Shown one piece after another: positions 20,043-31,221 of a stretch of 64,000 nt of DNA (position 1 is the stretch's first letter; the number at the start of each line of letters is the position of its first letter). Made by a program: the position numbers and the translations under genes. Source of the stretch: Colocasia esculenta (lineage: Eukaryota > Streptophyta > Magnoliopsida > Alismatales > Araceae). The notes below the pieces were generated by a model that saw only the letters and a list, made by a program, of their open reading frames with translations, did no database searches and was not told the origin of the DNA. The stretch lies in assembly GCA_014218235.1 (NCBI GenBank), contig CM024753.1:179404348-179468347 (forward strand). Direction: 5' to 3'.

Positions 20043-22077
20043 ATGGCCGCATCCATCATTTTCGAGAGTCTGGGTGGCTACAGCGCCGAGTTCCTTACTC
20101 CTGAGCAGCAGGAGAGGTTCACGTTCGTAAGAGAAGCTGTGTGGGAATAAAGAGGTTGATATTGCAGATCTGGAGAAAAATGGGATGCACAGTGTAGTGG
20201 CCGCAATCATCAGGATGCAGTGGATGGGAATCGCAACCCTCTCAGAAGTAAGCTATCCAGACCTTGTAAAGGCCTTCTATGTTTGTCTGAAATCAGAGGC
20301 AGATGGATCCCTGACATCCTTTGTCAAGGGAATCCAAATCAGGATCGACCGTGAGTTTTTGAAAACCCTAGTTGGTGTATGTACATCTGGTCACAGTGGA
20401 ATCCACTCAGTGGATATTCAAGCGAAGGGTCTAGGTATCATTGGTCCAGACTTCAGGCTGAAAGATGGAAAGCTGGACATCAATCAGCTAAACGCCTTCA
20501 ACAGGATTTTACATTTCATAGTGTGTCAAATTCTGGCTCCGAGAAGTGCTACTTTCTCATCTTGTACCAAGGCCGACTCAGACTTGATGTTTTGGGCCAT
20601 CCAAAACAGGGAAATCAATATGGCTGAAGTAATGATAGAAAGGATGAAGTTCGCCAGAGAACAGATTTGGGATACCAAGAGCAAGCTAAACGTCTCTCTA
20701 CCTTATGCTCACCTGCTCACCAAAGTATTCAAACACTTTGGTGTTGATCTATCAGGGGCAGTCACTGAGAAGATGGGCCAAGCAATTAGGTCCAGAAACC
20801 TAAAGAAAAGCAGCTTTTCATTACATAATGGTATCTGGTCTAAAGCTTCAGTAGCAGAGGGTGAAGCCATCATTGGCGACGCTCAAGTTGATCATCAGGA
20901 AGAAGTTCCAGTAACACCTGCAGCAGAACCAGCAGTAGAAGCTTCAGTAGCAGTTGAGCCAGCAGCTCCGACAGTTCCAGAATTAGAAGTAGGACCATCA
21001 GATCAAGCAGCAGAGCAAGCAGTGGTAGCAGGATCACCTGTAATTGATGTTGAATCTCCACCTCCAGGAGCACCAGCAGAAGAAGCAATGGAAGGTGCAG
21101 CAGATCCTTTGCCCACCTCCATCGTTGCCTCTATCCTTAAAGAGGTATTGGATTCTATCCACTCCACTCCAGTCACTCCAGAGGTTGGCGGAGAATCAGT
21201 GGCAGAAGTTGTGGCATCAGGCCACATTGAGGAATCAATTGCAGCTCCAGTTCAAGAGAAGCAATCAGATGCTCCAGCAGATGTTGGTTTGGAAGAGGCT
21301 CCTATTCAGGGGGAGCAAGAGCCCATGGAAAAGGATGCTCCTGTTCAGGGGGAGCAATCAAGGGAAGGACCAGTAGAAGCAGCTCACAGTAATGAGCCTA
21401 TGGGCAGTGTACCAGCTGATGAAGACTTGCCAAATGCTCAGAATGATGTCAGAGATAGGGAGACAGCCAGCTCCTCTGACTCAGATGATGATCAGCAGCC
21501 TCCAGCTTCAGAGGCCAGGCAGAAAGGAAAAGAAGTAGACTCTGGAGTCCCACTCCTATCAGATACTCCATTTGAAAGGCAGATGAGGCAGAAAATAGTG
21601 ATCAATTTAAAGCTTGTGATTGAGAGACTTGATATTCAAGGTACAATTTTGTGTTCTCTTCAGTCTGATGTCAATTCCCTGTTCATGAGCCAAGCTTCAG
21701 CTTCTAAGGAAATTTCCGGTATTAGAAATGCCATGAAATGGTTCAACAAAGAGATGGGGAATATGAAATTAATGCTATCTGAGATTCTGAAGGCAGTTGG
21801 AGCTCTAGCTCCTCCTCCTCCTGCACCTCCTGTAGATCAGAACTTGGGTGCTAACTCTCCTAGGCCATCAGGGCCATCAGTTCAAGAGTCAGGGCCATCA
21901 GGGCTAGCACCAGCAGCAGCAGAGGCAGAAGTTAATGTGCAAGGGCCATCTGGGCCAGCTGAGCAGGTTAAAGGGCCTCCAGGGCCAGCTGAGCAAGTGT
22001 CAGGGCCAGCAGGCCATTGGAGAGTGGACCTGAGCAGACAGAGGTTGAAGAAGAGGTCTTGGCACCTAAGCCTCTAG
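20043..22077 (+). pseudogene. Element F extra ORF (envelope-like position), N-terminal two thirds
   Basis: A plausible start is ATG 20043 (MAASIIFESLGGYSAEFL); a frameshift near 20125 leads to the long frame that is open until 22077 (630 residues from the Met at 20185). Residues 1-215 of that frame form a globular region (VKGIQIRIDREFLKTLVGV, NAFNRILHFIVCQILAPRSATF, MIERMKFAREQIW) that resembles the putative plant transposon protein domain found downstream of pol in SIRE-type elements. Then come an Ala/Pro/Glu-rich stretch (about 230-470), a helical probably coiled-coil segment (about 475-545) and Gly-Pro-Ser repeats (GPSGP, GPPGPAEQ). I see no signal peptide or clear transmembrane segment. 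A one-base loss near 22010 breaks it from the next part. Confidence 0.75.
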
Positions 22078-23795
22078 CTCCTTCTCCTCCCTCTCACACA
22101 CCAGTTCCTCCATCTCCTCCCTCAGCTCCTACAGCACCCCCTGCCCCTCAGCCATTCAAAAAGCCTCAATCCAGACCCATCTCCTCTCCAACACCATTTC
22201 CTTCTCAATCCACCTCATCTCCTGCATCTTCTATTCACATACTTCCACCTCCACCTATTTCTGAGGTGCCTCCAGCATCCTCTGCTGGAGCCTCATCCTC
22301 CTCTAGTCCCTCCCCTGGACCAGTTGATGACATTCCCACTACTTCTCATTCATTTCTTCATCCTTCTCCTCCACCCTCTTTCATCACTATAATCCCTGAG
22401 ACAGCTCAACTTGACTCTCCCTTTATAGAAAAAATAAAGGATGAGTTTGAGGAAGGCATTCTCAGGTCTGTGCTAAAGGTTGGGGAGCACATCCATAGGG
22501 CAGACTCTTCCAGTCCTGCACCCAAGAAGAGGAAAATTTCTTCTACCTCCTCCATTTCCTCTGAGCCTAAATACCCTCCTTTGTGGTTTTCCCTCACAGT
22601 GGTCAACAAAAATAAACCACTGTATAGAGAATATCTCTCAAAGGTCGTTCTTGCCACCATCATTAACCTTCCATTCCTCAATCTAACAGAGCATTTAAAC
22701 ACCATTCTACCCTTCACTTCTCTTTCCAAATCCAAAAAATCCAAAATCTTCTCTATTACCCACTCCAAAACCGAAGAGCAGTGAGGCAAAGGCCACAAAG
22801 ATCTCTTCGAAAGATATATTCTTGCCAAATCTGCCAGATTTCCTCCAAGGGACCACTCCCTTACCTTATCAGAGTGGTTCAGAATTTATCATAGAGAAAT
22901 TTAGGCACCCTTCATTCAGAAAGAGATCAAGATGGTCAGACACTATGCGTTGTTCAACAACTAAAGATATGTCCATCGACTTCCAGAAGTTCAGCTGAAC
23001 CAATTCAAAAGGGCTATTTCAGCTCTCAATCCAGGCATCTCTCAATCTTTAGATATTCAGGTAGATTTTGCTACCCTTCCTGTGCCTGATGAGATAGCAC
23101 TACCACAGATTCATTTTCTTGTCATGGAATCCTCTGTAGGATCCATCATCTTTGAACGTTTTTCCAGAGTAATGGGAAGGATTAAAGTTCAAAAAGGCTA
23201 CCTGGTTGCATTTCCTAGATTTCTATTTAGATAATATCACCAGGGGCATGTCAGTGCTGACGTTCTAGCCCCAATTCTGTCTGAATGTGAAAGGTTGACA
23301 TCCTCAGAATGGAGTAGATTCTATCCTTTGTCTGCTCAGCAGCTGTTCACCCTGAATGAAGCTCAAGCCAGGGAAGGCAAACCTACTGTCTCTCCAGCCA
23401 CATTCTTGGATATGAACTCCATTCACCTTGTAAATGACCCCTTCAAAGTTTGGGAGGAAAGGTACAAAGTGTATGTAGCTCTACATAAAGCTCTCAGAGA
23501 TAATCACAATCACTATCTTGTGTCCATGGATCAGTTTCTTACTTGTGCCAGCTTTGGGACTACTCATTTCCTAAAGCTGACTATGGATAAGAATGCTTAT
23601 GCTGAGCTTCTCTATAAGCATCTAGATCTTCATCTCAAAAGGATGGCTTCCTCCATGGGACCAACCTATTCTTTGTCTTTTGGAGTCTTTAAAACTCATT
23701 TTGAAGAGCAGGAAGCACAGGCATGGGAAACCATTTCTCATTTTGCCTCTCTTCTGTCTCCTGCTTACTATCTGTCTGTACCTCCTCAACATTAA
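22017..23795 (+). pseudogene. Element F extra ORF, C-terminal third
   Basis: The proline-rich segment continues in a new frame (22017-22784) with PPSPPSAPTAPPAP and serine runs, then a short basic segment (PKKRKISSTSS, a possible nuclear signal). After a stop at 22784 the similarity-like globular character resumes in broken pieces: LTLSEWFRIYHREI, QVDFATLPVPDEIALPQIHF and finally an open 166-residue frame (23295-23795) ending SVPPQH. I infer one ancestral ORF of about 1,250 codons from 20043 to 23795 with several frameshifts and stops. Function unknown; the envelope-like label rests on position only. Confidence 0.65.
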
Positions 23796-23867
23796 TGAAG
23801 CATTCTTGTTTGTGTGCTCCTATCTTTTCTCTTCATTCTTTGTCTCAGATTATCTTTTTGCTTAATG

Positions 23868-24049
23868 ACAAAAAGGGGGAGAAAAATACTTAGCATATCT
23901 GAAATACATTCAGAAATATTCAATTTTCTTTATTCATGCTTATTGTTAAGGGGAGAAAATTACTTTGCATGTCTGAAATACTTCCTGCAATATTCAGATC
24001 CTTTATTCATGCCTATTGATAAGTTTTGTCATCACCAAAAGGGGGAGAT
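23868..24049 (+). promoter_or_regulatory. Three polypurine tracts before the 3' LTR of element F
   Basis: Purine runs AAAAAGGGGGAGAAAAA (about 23872), AAGGGGAGAAAA (about 23948) and AAAAGGGGGAGAT (24037-24049). The last adjoins the LTR. Blocks around the first two (ATACTT...ATTCA...TTTATTCATGC) also repeat at 23887-23940 and 23970-24015, so the region looks like a tandem duplication of a unit of about 80 bp that carries the tract. Confidence 0.75.
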
Positions 24050-26282
24050 TGATGCTCAGTCTGTCCCCATGTACTTTTAATTAATTACATATTTATTTTG
24101 GTGATTAACAAAAATAAACAAAAATTCTAACACATTTTTCATCAGTCTTAAGTACAGGAAAATATACCAAGATCAATCAAGCCAATATTGGTAAGCATTA
24201 CCTTACTGAAGCTTCAATCCTTTCAACTTGATATTTCTCTAAGTCCACATCAACTTCTGTTGAAAGTCATAACGATTTCTTTATGAGCATATCGATTTCA
24301 ATATAGCTATAACGATTTGATATCACAACGATTTCATAAGAGTTTTAACGATTTCCTTGAAAGACTGGAAAGTCGTGTTGTTTCAAACAAGTCGATCATA
24401 TAACGATTCTATAAATCATCGCAACGATTTCTTTAGCGCTTGTAACGACTTGCCTGTCGCAACGATTCTATAAGTTATCGCAACGATTTCTTTAGAGCTC
24501 GTAACGACTTGCCTGTCGCAACGATTCTATAAGTTATCGCAACGATTTCTTTAGAGCTCGTAACGACTTGCCTGTCGCAACGATTCTATAAGTCATCGTA
24601 ACGATTTCTTTAGAACTCGCAACGACTTGCTCGTCGTAACGATTCTATAAGTAATCATAACGATTTCTTTAGAACTCGCAATGACTTGCTCGCCGTAACA
24701 ATTTCTTAAGTAATCATAACGATTTCTTTAGAACTCGCAACGACTTGCTCACCGTAACGATTCTATAAGTAATTATAACGATTTCTTTAGAACTCGCAAC
24801 GACTTGCTCGCCGCAACGATTTCATAAGTCATCGTAACGATTTCTTCAGAACTCGTAACGATTTACTTTTCATAACGATTTCATAAGTCATCATAACGAT
24901 TTCTTCAGAACTCGTAACGATTTGCTTTGCATAATGATTTCTTCAAAACTCATAATGATTTCTTCAGTGAACACAACGACTTGCATTCTGTAACAATTTG
25001 TTAAGGGTTTTACAACGATTTCTTCAGAGCTCATAACGACTTGGTAAGTGTTCATAACGATTTCCCTGTTGAACACATAAACTTGCTTTAACGATTTGCT
25101 CTCTAACGATTTCATAAGTCATATAGACAACGACTTTATGGTTTATATCGACTTAACATTTATCTTATCTCTTGAAGCGTTGACTAGTCAAAGTCCACGT
25201 ATATATCTCTCTGACTCTCCTGCATTTATGAGATCTGAACGTATCTCTGCATGCATGCAGACGATATCGTCCATTATTGTGCTTACTCTGTATACATCTT
25301 TTAAAACAAGCTATTTGGGATTGCTATTTTGGTGAATACTCACATCAACGTTTACTGACAACAAGAGACAGCTTAGTTGTCTACTATTCTAGCATTTAAT
25401 GTGTGCAGGGTCCTGAAGACATTCTGTCATATAACGTTGGACCATATAGACGCCAGAAGACCCTATCTCTTTGCATACTCAAATGGATAAAAGATAGTTG
25501 AAGCTTATAAATGTCAAGTAGTCTAACATCTATCAATCTAAGAGACAACGGTTACTTCAACGGCCGTATTTCAAAAGGAGATATAAATACAAGACAGAAG
25601 TGAAGAATGAGAACTAACGAAGTAGAGAACAAGTATCTCGTATTCAAGCATTCAAATTCTTCGTTAAGAAGTCTAAGAGCCAAGAACCTCATTCCAATTT
25701 TGCTTTCACTCTTTGCTCTCCACTCTGTAGTGAAAAACTTGAGAGAGCTTGTGTAGTTCTGAGAGTGTGCTCAGCTTAGATTCTTTGCTCTCAGTGCTAG
25801 TTGCTTCAGATCTTGGCTTGTTAAAAGCTTGATCTAGGGGCTTGAACTTACTCCATTCTCTTTGTGTAGTTCCCCTTCAGTTGTGAAGGAAGACCTGGTG
25901 TTATCCAGGGTGCTGTTTCCCTTCATTTGTGAAGGAAGACCTGGTGGGGTATCCAGGGTGTTGTTATTCCCTTCGGGTGTGAAGGAAGACCAGCTGAGCT
26001 GGGTGTTGTGGCATCCTTAGGGGGACTGTACCCTAGTTAGTAAAATCCTGAGTGGTTGCTCAGGGACTGGACGTAGGACTCCTAAGGAGAGGAGGTCCGA
26101 ACCAGGATAATCCTTTGTGTCGTGTGATTGTTTTCTTTGTGTGATTGATATTTGAACTAACAGTCACTAACCTTCATCGAAGAACATTTTTGTGAATGTG
26201 TTTATTTACAGGTATCGTCTAGATTAATTTTTAAAGACCCATTCACCCCCCCCCCCCCTCTGGGCTCGTCAACTGGGCAACC
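24050..26282 (+). repeat. Element F 3' LTR
   Basis: 2,233 bp, begins TGATGCTCAGTC after the polypurine tract. It ends GGGCAACC where the 5' copy has GGGCAACA, a terminal base change. TATAAATA is at 25582-25589. It has a 59-bp array like the 5' copy and about 20 bp more in the GAAGGAAGACC module near 25965. Confidence 0.92.
24280..25115 (+). repeat. 59-bp tandem array in U3 of LTR F (3' copy)
   Basis: AACGATTTC blocks at 24423, 24482, 24541 and 24600 keep the 59-base spacing. The unit and sub-blocks match the 5' copy, with the same order of variants, so no unit gain or loss is obvious since insertion. Confidence 0.92.
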
Positions 26283-26287
26283 TAGTG
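26283..26287. repeat. Target-site duplication TAGTG, right copy (element F)
   Basis: Matches 12533-12537. Confidence 0.88.
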
Positions 26288-26655
26288 GAGACAGAATCTG
26301 AGGAATCTATGATCCAACTTGCATCACAAAATCCCTCTAGAATTTCTGGCTAGCTACAGAAAAATAAGCCTAGATTTAAAGTTCTTTTAAGATATTTAAA
26401 TATTATTTCTATGGCAAACCATTGTTGTTGACTAGGATTGTGGGTAAACCTACTCAAGACTCCTACCAAATATGATAGATCAGGTCTAGTACTATTGGCT
26501 AAGTACAAGAGACTTTCAATGATTTGAGCATATTTTTCTTGTGAGACAAGAGTATCTAAATTTTTTACTAAAGTTGTACCAAGTGAAAAGAGTGTGCATA
26601 CAGATTTGCAATATGAGACATTAAATTTATCTAGAATTTTTTGCACATAATAGGT
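26283..26655 (-). pseudogene. Element D RT thumb and RNase H start
   Basis: Minus-strand frame 26350-26646 gives YYVQKILDKFNVSYCKSV, YAQIIESLLYLANSTRPDLSYLVG, VLSRFTHNPSQQQWFA and YLKRTLNLGL, the copia RT thumb/connection. A stop at about 26350 breaks it, and the RNase H start (DSSDSVSTSGY) lies at 26283-26320, joining 12504-12537 across element F. The upstream side ends abruptly at 26655 where LTR G starts. Confidence 0.88.
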
Positions 26656-27399
26656 TGTTGAACCTCTCTTATATTTATCTCTTATTTTGGTGATAACTAA
26701 AACTCATGGATATCATACATATATTTATTTTAATGATAATTGTACTCATGCATGTCTATATAATAATATTTGTTCAAATGCGTCATCAAAAACATTCTCA
26801 TAGTATCATTTTTTTGATGACTTGTAGACATATAACATTCATGTGTTTAAAGCCATGTATGTGTCGACACATAATGTCCATGTGTCGACCTATGAAAATT
26901 ATGTGTCGACCTATGTCTTCTGCTCATAATCATTTATCTCTATTTATTTCCTTTCTATTTGTTCTTCATGAATATATCAAATATATCTTCTCAAGAAAAT
27001 CATGAATACAATTTTCAAGGTATTTATGTATCAGTAATAACATAATTTCCACCACTATAAAAAGGTTTGCACTTGAAGTAAAATATGTGCGATGAGAGGA
27101 GGGATGAATTGATTATTTTTTAATTAAAAAATTCTTCAACATAGAACAAATTAGACTTAACTAAGTAAATCTATTGAGCAAGATGCACAATGAAATATGA
27201 CAAATTAATACAGCGAAACCAACTATCCTAATGTGCTTAGAAAGAAGAAGAAGAGATGGATCAAACCATAAAGTGCACGCAGGATTTAGCGTGGTTGGGC
27301 TAACACACCATAGGTGTGCCCCACTACACCACACTCCATGAGAATTTTCACTAACTTGTTTAACCTGGGTACAAGACTCAAATCGGTCGTCCAATTTTT

Positions 27400-28330
27400 T
27401 GCTTGGTCATCAATCAGAACCTTCTTCTCTTCACCAATCGGAAGCTCAGTCACCAATCAAAACCTTCTTCTACATCAATCGATAGGTGGATGTATTGTCT
27501 TTACCAATCAATAGCCTTGTCTTCTTCATCAATCGATTGGCCTTTTATTCATCAATTGATTGTGCTTTTACTCATCAATTGATTGGTCTTGAGAAGCAAT
27601 CGATTGGCTTGTCATAATTGGTCGATCGGTTCTTGGAATTCAGTCGTCCGATTCCACTTTGACTAGCCCTTTATACAGCTTCGACTGACGCATTTCGGTC
27701 TTCTGATTTACTTAAATTAGTCGTCTGATTGTCAGTTCTCCACAATCTAGATTTTCTTTAAGTTTAGGACTTGTCATTTGTGAAGTCTACTTCAAAGGTG
27801 ACTTATGGACTGTTTTTCTGTACACTTAAAACACAAATTAGACCCTCAAATTAAATATAAATTAACCAAATACTTGGTTCATTAAGATGAATAACAATTA
27901 GTGCTTTGTGATCTTTTCAACATAAATGATAATTAGTGTTTTTATGATCATCAAAATCTACAAAGTATAACAACACTGACAATCTATACCAATTACTGAA
28001 GAAAGCTTCTATCGATTACTGAAGAGTTTCTATCGATTGGAGAAGAAAGCTTCTATTGATTGGCATTTAACTATTCTAATTACTGAACTGCATCGATTGA
28101 TGTTATAAATGTTCCGATTACTGAAGAAAAGTTTAGTAAACATATCGATTGGTGTTATGAATGCTCCGGTTGGTGAATACTTAAGTTATATACTTCTGAT
28201 TAGTGAACACTTGACTTATGTCCCTTCAATTGATGACTAAAGTGATACTGATTAATTAATAAACTCTTAATTCACTCCGATTATTGATGACTTACTCTTG
28301 TCTGCATCGATTAATGAACAAAATGTCTTT
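27400..28330 (+). repeat. Degenerate CGATT motif array in U3 of LTR G
   Basis: Repeated ATCGATTGG, CCGATTACTGAAG and related blocks spaced about 20 to 35 bases, upstream of the TATA box at 28762. It is in the same LTR position as the AACGATT arrays of LTRs F, B and N. Confidence 0.75.
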
Positions 28331-28672
28331 GGTGCCCAATGAAAATTCAAATATTCTTCAAATCTTAAGTTATTCATGTTGTGTGCTTTCTATCTTATCA
28401 TGGTAAGTAAGAAAGGTGTTAGCAGGAGATAAAGACTCAAATGACTCCTTCTTTCCTGCAAGAATGAAGAGGCACTTACCTAGTATAGCTGGTTGTCAAC
28501 AAAACATGTGGACTAAAGGCAAAAGAGGTATGGGTTGACTAACATGTTATGTATCTCTCTCTTACTATCCTCTTCTTGCATTAAATGCTTGCAGACACCT
28601 GGTACCTATGAGCTTGGAAACATGCATAAAAAGTCTCTCTTATGTTCCAAGCATTCGTTAGACTTAAAGAAA

Positions 28673-28704
28673 GCAGAAGAAGAAGAAGAAGAAGAAGAAG
28701 AGCA
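28673..28704 (+). repeat. (GAA)n microsatellite
   Basis: About nine GAA/AGA triplets within LTR G, upstream of the TATA box. Confidence 0.95.
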
Positions 28705-29673
28705 GAAAACAGATCTAGGGAGCTCCAACATCCATCTTTCAATGGTCCCCTTCAACTGCTCTATAAAGGGTTGAAGGTTTTGAAGAGAAAAACAATAGTG
28801 AGCAGTCCTGAAAATCTATCTGAAATAGTGTAGATCCAATGAGGAGCCTAAATGATAAATACACTGAAAGAAAAGAGAGAAAGACCTTGAGCCTATTCAA
28901 GGAAGAAGAAGAAGCTCCCAAGAAAAAATCTCTTCAAGCATTCCAAGCATTCAAGCCTCATCCTCTCCATTCTCTCTTTGTATGTCAGTGTGAATCTGTG
29001 AGAGAGATCTGTGGGTCTTCCTAAGAGAGCATTTTCTTGTATACTCTTTTACTCTTAGACGTCATTTCAGATCAAGCATCTCCATTGTTCATCTTGAGCT
29101 TAGTCTAGGGGCTTTGGGTTTAAACTTCTTATTCAGAAGTATTCCTCTCCCTGTGAGAATGGAGGACTAGTTTGGGAGCTGGAGGTTGTGCCCCTTGTTA
29201 AAAGGAAGACCAACTTGTGCTAAGTGTTAAAAACCTATTGGGGTTTGTACCAGTGAGTTGCTTTTGAGCTCGCAAAAAAAGCATCTAGTTGAGAAGAAAC
29301 AGTGGGCTGCCTTCTTGTTCAGAAAGAGAAGAAGACCATCTAGGTGTTGGGTGTATTCCCCTTATGTACAAGGGAGAACCAACTCTGTTGGGCGTTGTAT
29401 CTCTTTAAGGGAAACTGTTCCCTTGGTTAGAGAAATTCTAAGTGTTGTTTGAGACTGGACATAGGACTTCCTTTTGGAAGGGCCAAACTAGGATAAAATT
29501 TGTCACTTGTGTGTGATTACTTTCACATCTTTAATTTTGTTTACACATAATTTATTTTACTAACCCACACTCAAAAGTTTAAAGTGGTGATTTTGCTTTC
29601 AGAAATCTATTTCAACCTATTCACCCCCCCCCCCCCTCTCTAGGCTTTTAGTGCTTGCTGCCAAGGGCCAACA

Positions 29674-31221
29674 TGGGCCTGCGACATAAAGATGCCCCCA
29701 GAGGTCCTAATAATTTGTAATAGCCCATTCCAGCATTGAACCCTTAGTTTCCCCTTATCACTCTTTTAGTTATTTTAACCCCTTTATGCTTCGGATTAAC
29801 CAATATCTTACGATTTTAATTGGAATAAGGGAACTATTGTTATCAAGTACTTTGTTATTTACCCTATCGGGGCCTTAGTTTATGTTCCCCGTTGGGAATT
29901 TGTGTTTCCGGTCGAAGTGCTGCTTCGTATATGACAAAGTGTAGCTTCGACCGATTCTATTTAAATTGTTATCGATCAAAGTGGAGTTTCGTATATGACG
30001 AAGTGAAGCTTTGACTATTTATGTTTATCTCGTTGTCGGCCAAAGTAGAACTTCGTATATTGACATTCTTTAGTTAGTAATCGATGTTTTAGTCAGTAAT
30101 CGATGCTTGGTTAACAATCGATGTTTTAGTCACCAATCAATATTTCGTCTGCCCTCTTAGTGAACCAGAGTTAAGTATAATCTCGTAGTGTATGTGCTTT
30201 CGTCGGAACTAATGGAATGGTCGTCATCATCTAACTCCTTTGGCCTGTCAACTTTCTGTCATGGATCCTTATTCCTGTATGAACACCTCATACTTTTCCG
30301 CAAATAGCGTTGTTGGCCTGTGAAAGATCTTCCACTTATACTCCCATCAGTCAATTCCCGCTAGAATTATATCTTCCTAGGGCCTACATGTTAGCCAGGT
30401 GTTTGGATCCCCTTGTTTGTATCGCCCACTTTAAACGTTAACCATATATATAGCCTTGGTGGCCATACTCCCTGCAGACTTTTCTACCCTCTGCTGCTCG
30501 GAAATCGAAGGCTTGAGCTTGAAACCGTAGCAGCTTCCTGGTGGATTTGGCCTCCCAGTTCTTTGTGGACCTTTTGCTTATTTTCCCACACTAAGGTAGG
30601 CATAACCAATCCCTTCTTTGACCCCTTTGAGAGTCTTTCTGCATCTCTCCTTATGAGCCTACATGTTTGATCTTTTGTGAACCTTCTGAGAGTCATCCTT
30701 CAACTCCTCAGTACTGTGCCGTTTATGAGCCTGCATGTTTGATCCAGAAATTTGATTTGAACCCTTTTTGGGTAACCTTTGAAAATCCTGTCTTATTGTC
30801 TTGGCAAGATACTTTGATCTTTCTATGTAGGGTGGTTAGTACTCCTCATGGTTGGCATCATGTATGAGGGGTCAACCGTGACGATGGTTTCATCCCACAA
30901 GTTAAACGTGGGTGGTTAGGCTTACCAATTTGGACAAATTTGAGTATGTATGTATATGTAACATCATGTTTCGGCAGGTGGTTAGCTATATGTTATGCAT
31001 CCCATGAGAGCTTTGCTGATGTCATTTACAAGATTTTGAATCCCTGCCAAGCAATCATGTTTTTGAAATATGATTCATGCATATTTGTAAATATGAAATC
31101 TGTTAAGTCTTCCATGCTATGTACTTTTTATGTAACTCCTGTGCTTCTGTAGCCTCATAAATGTGCTATATCCATGTTCTTATGTTTTATATCTTGCTGG
31201 TTTGTCTGCTGAGTTCCTTTA
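29674..31221 (+). mobile_element. Element H: truncated Del/Tekay-like LTR fragment
   Basis: From 29717 the sequence begins TGTAATAGCCC, a start typical of Del/Tekay LTRs, and continues without ORF to a break inside the element D RT near 31221. The expected terminal CA end and target duplication are missing, so the right part is lost. The 43 bases at 29674-29716 are unassigned. Three AATCGATG motifs lie at about 30077-30122. The call rests on the start motif and on placement between D fragments. Confidence 0.45.

Larger units (their letters stand above)
12538..26282 (+). mobile_element. Element F: near-complete SIRE/Maximus-like copia retrotransposon, 13.7 kb
   Basis: Order: 5' LTR, iMet primer site, gag, protease, integrase, RT, RNase H (the copia order), a large extra ORF region, repeated polypurine tracts, 3' LTR, perfect TSD TAGTG. 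Two zinc knuckles, an ORF downstream of pol and large size are features of the SIRE/Maximus lineage. LTRs of 2.2 kb are long even for that group. All ORFs carry frameshifts or stops, so this copy is not autonomous. By eye the two LTRs differ at about a dozen positions over roughly 520 aligned bases (13600-14120 against 25115-25635) plus a 20-bp indel, so the insertion is moderately old and younger than D. Confidence 0.92.
26656..29673 (+). mobile_element. Element G: SIRE-type LTR, about 3.0 kb, probably solo
   Basis: Starts TGTTGAACCTC, then the TTTTGGTGATAAC block shared with LTRs F, K and N, and ends GGGCCAACA after a C-tract (29624-29637). A TATAAAGG box is at 28762-28769. It holds GTCGAC palindromes (about 26868-26912), an array of ATCGATTGG/CGATTACTGA motifs (27400-28330), a GAAGAAG microsatellite and structured modules at 29150-29420. 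No matching 5-bp duplication was found: TAGGT on the left, TGGGC on the right. The right junction has probably been rearranged. Confidence 0.72.
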
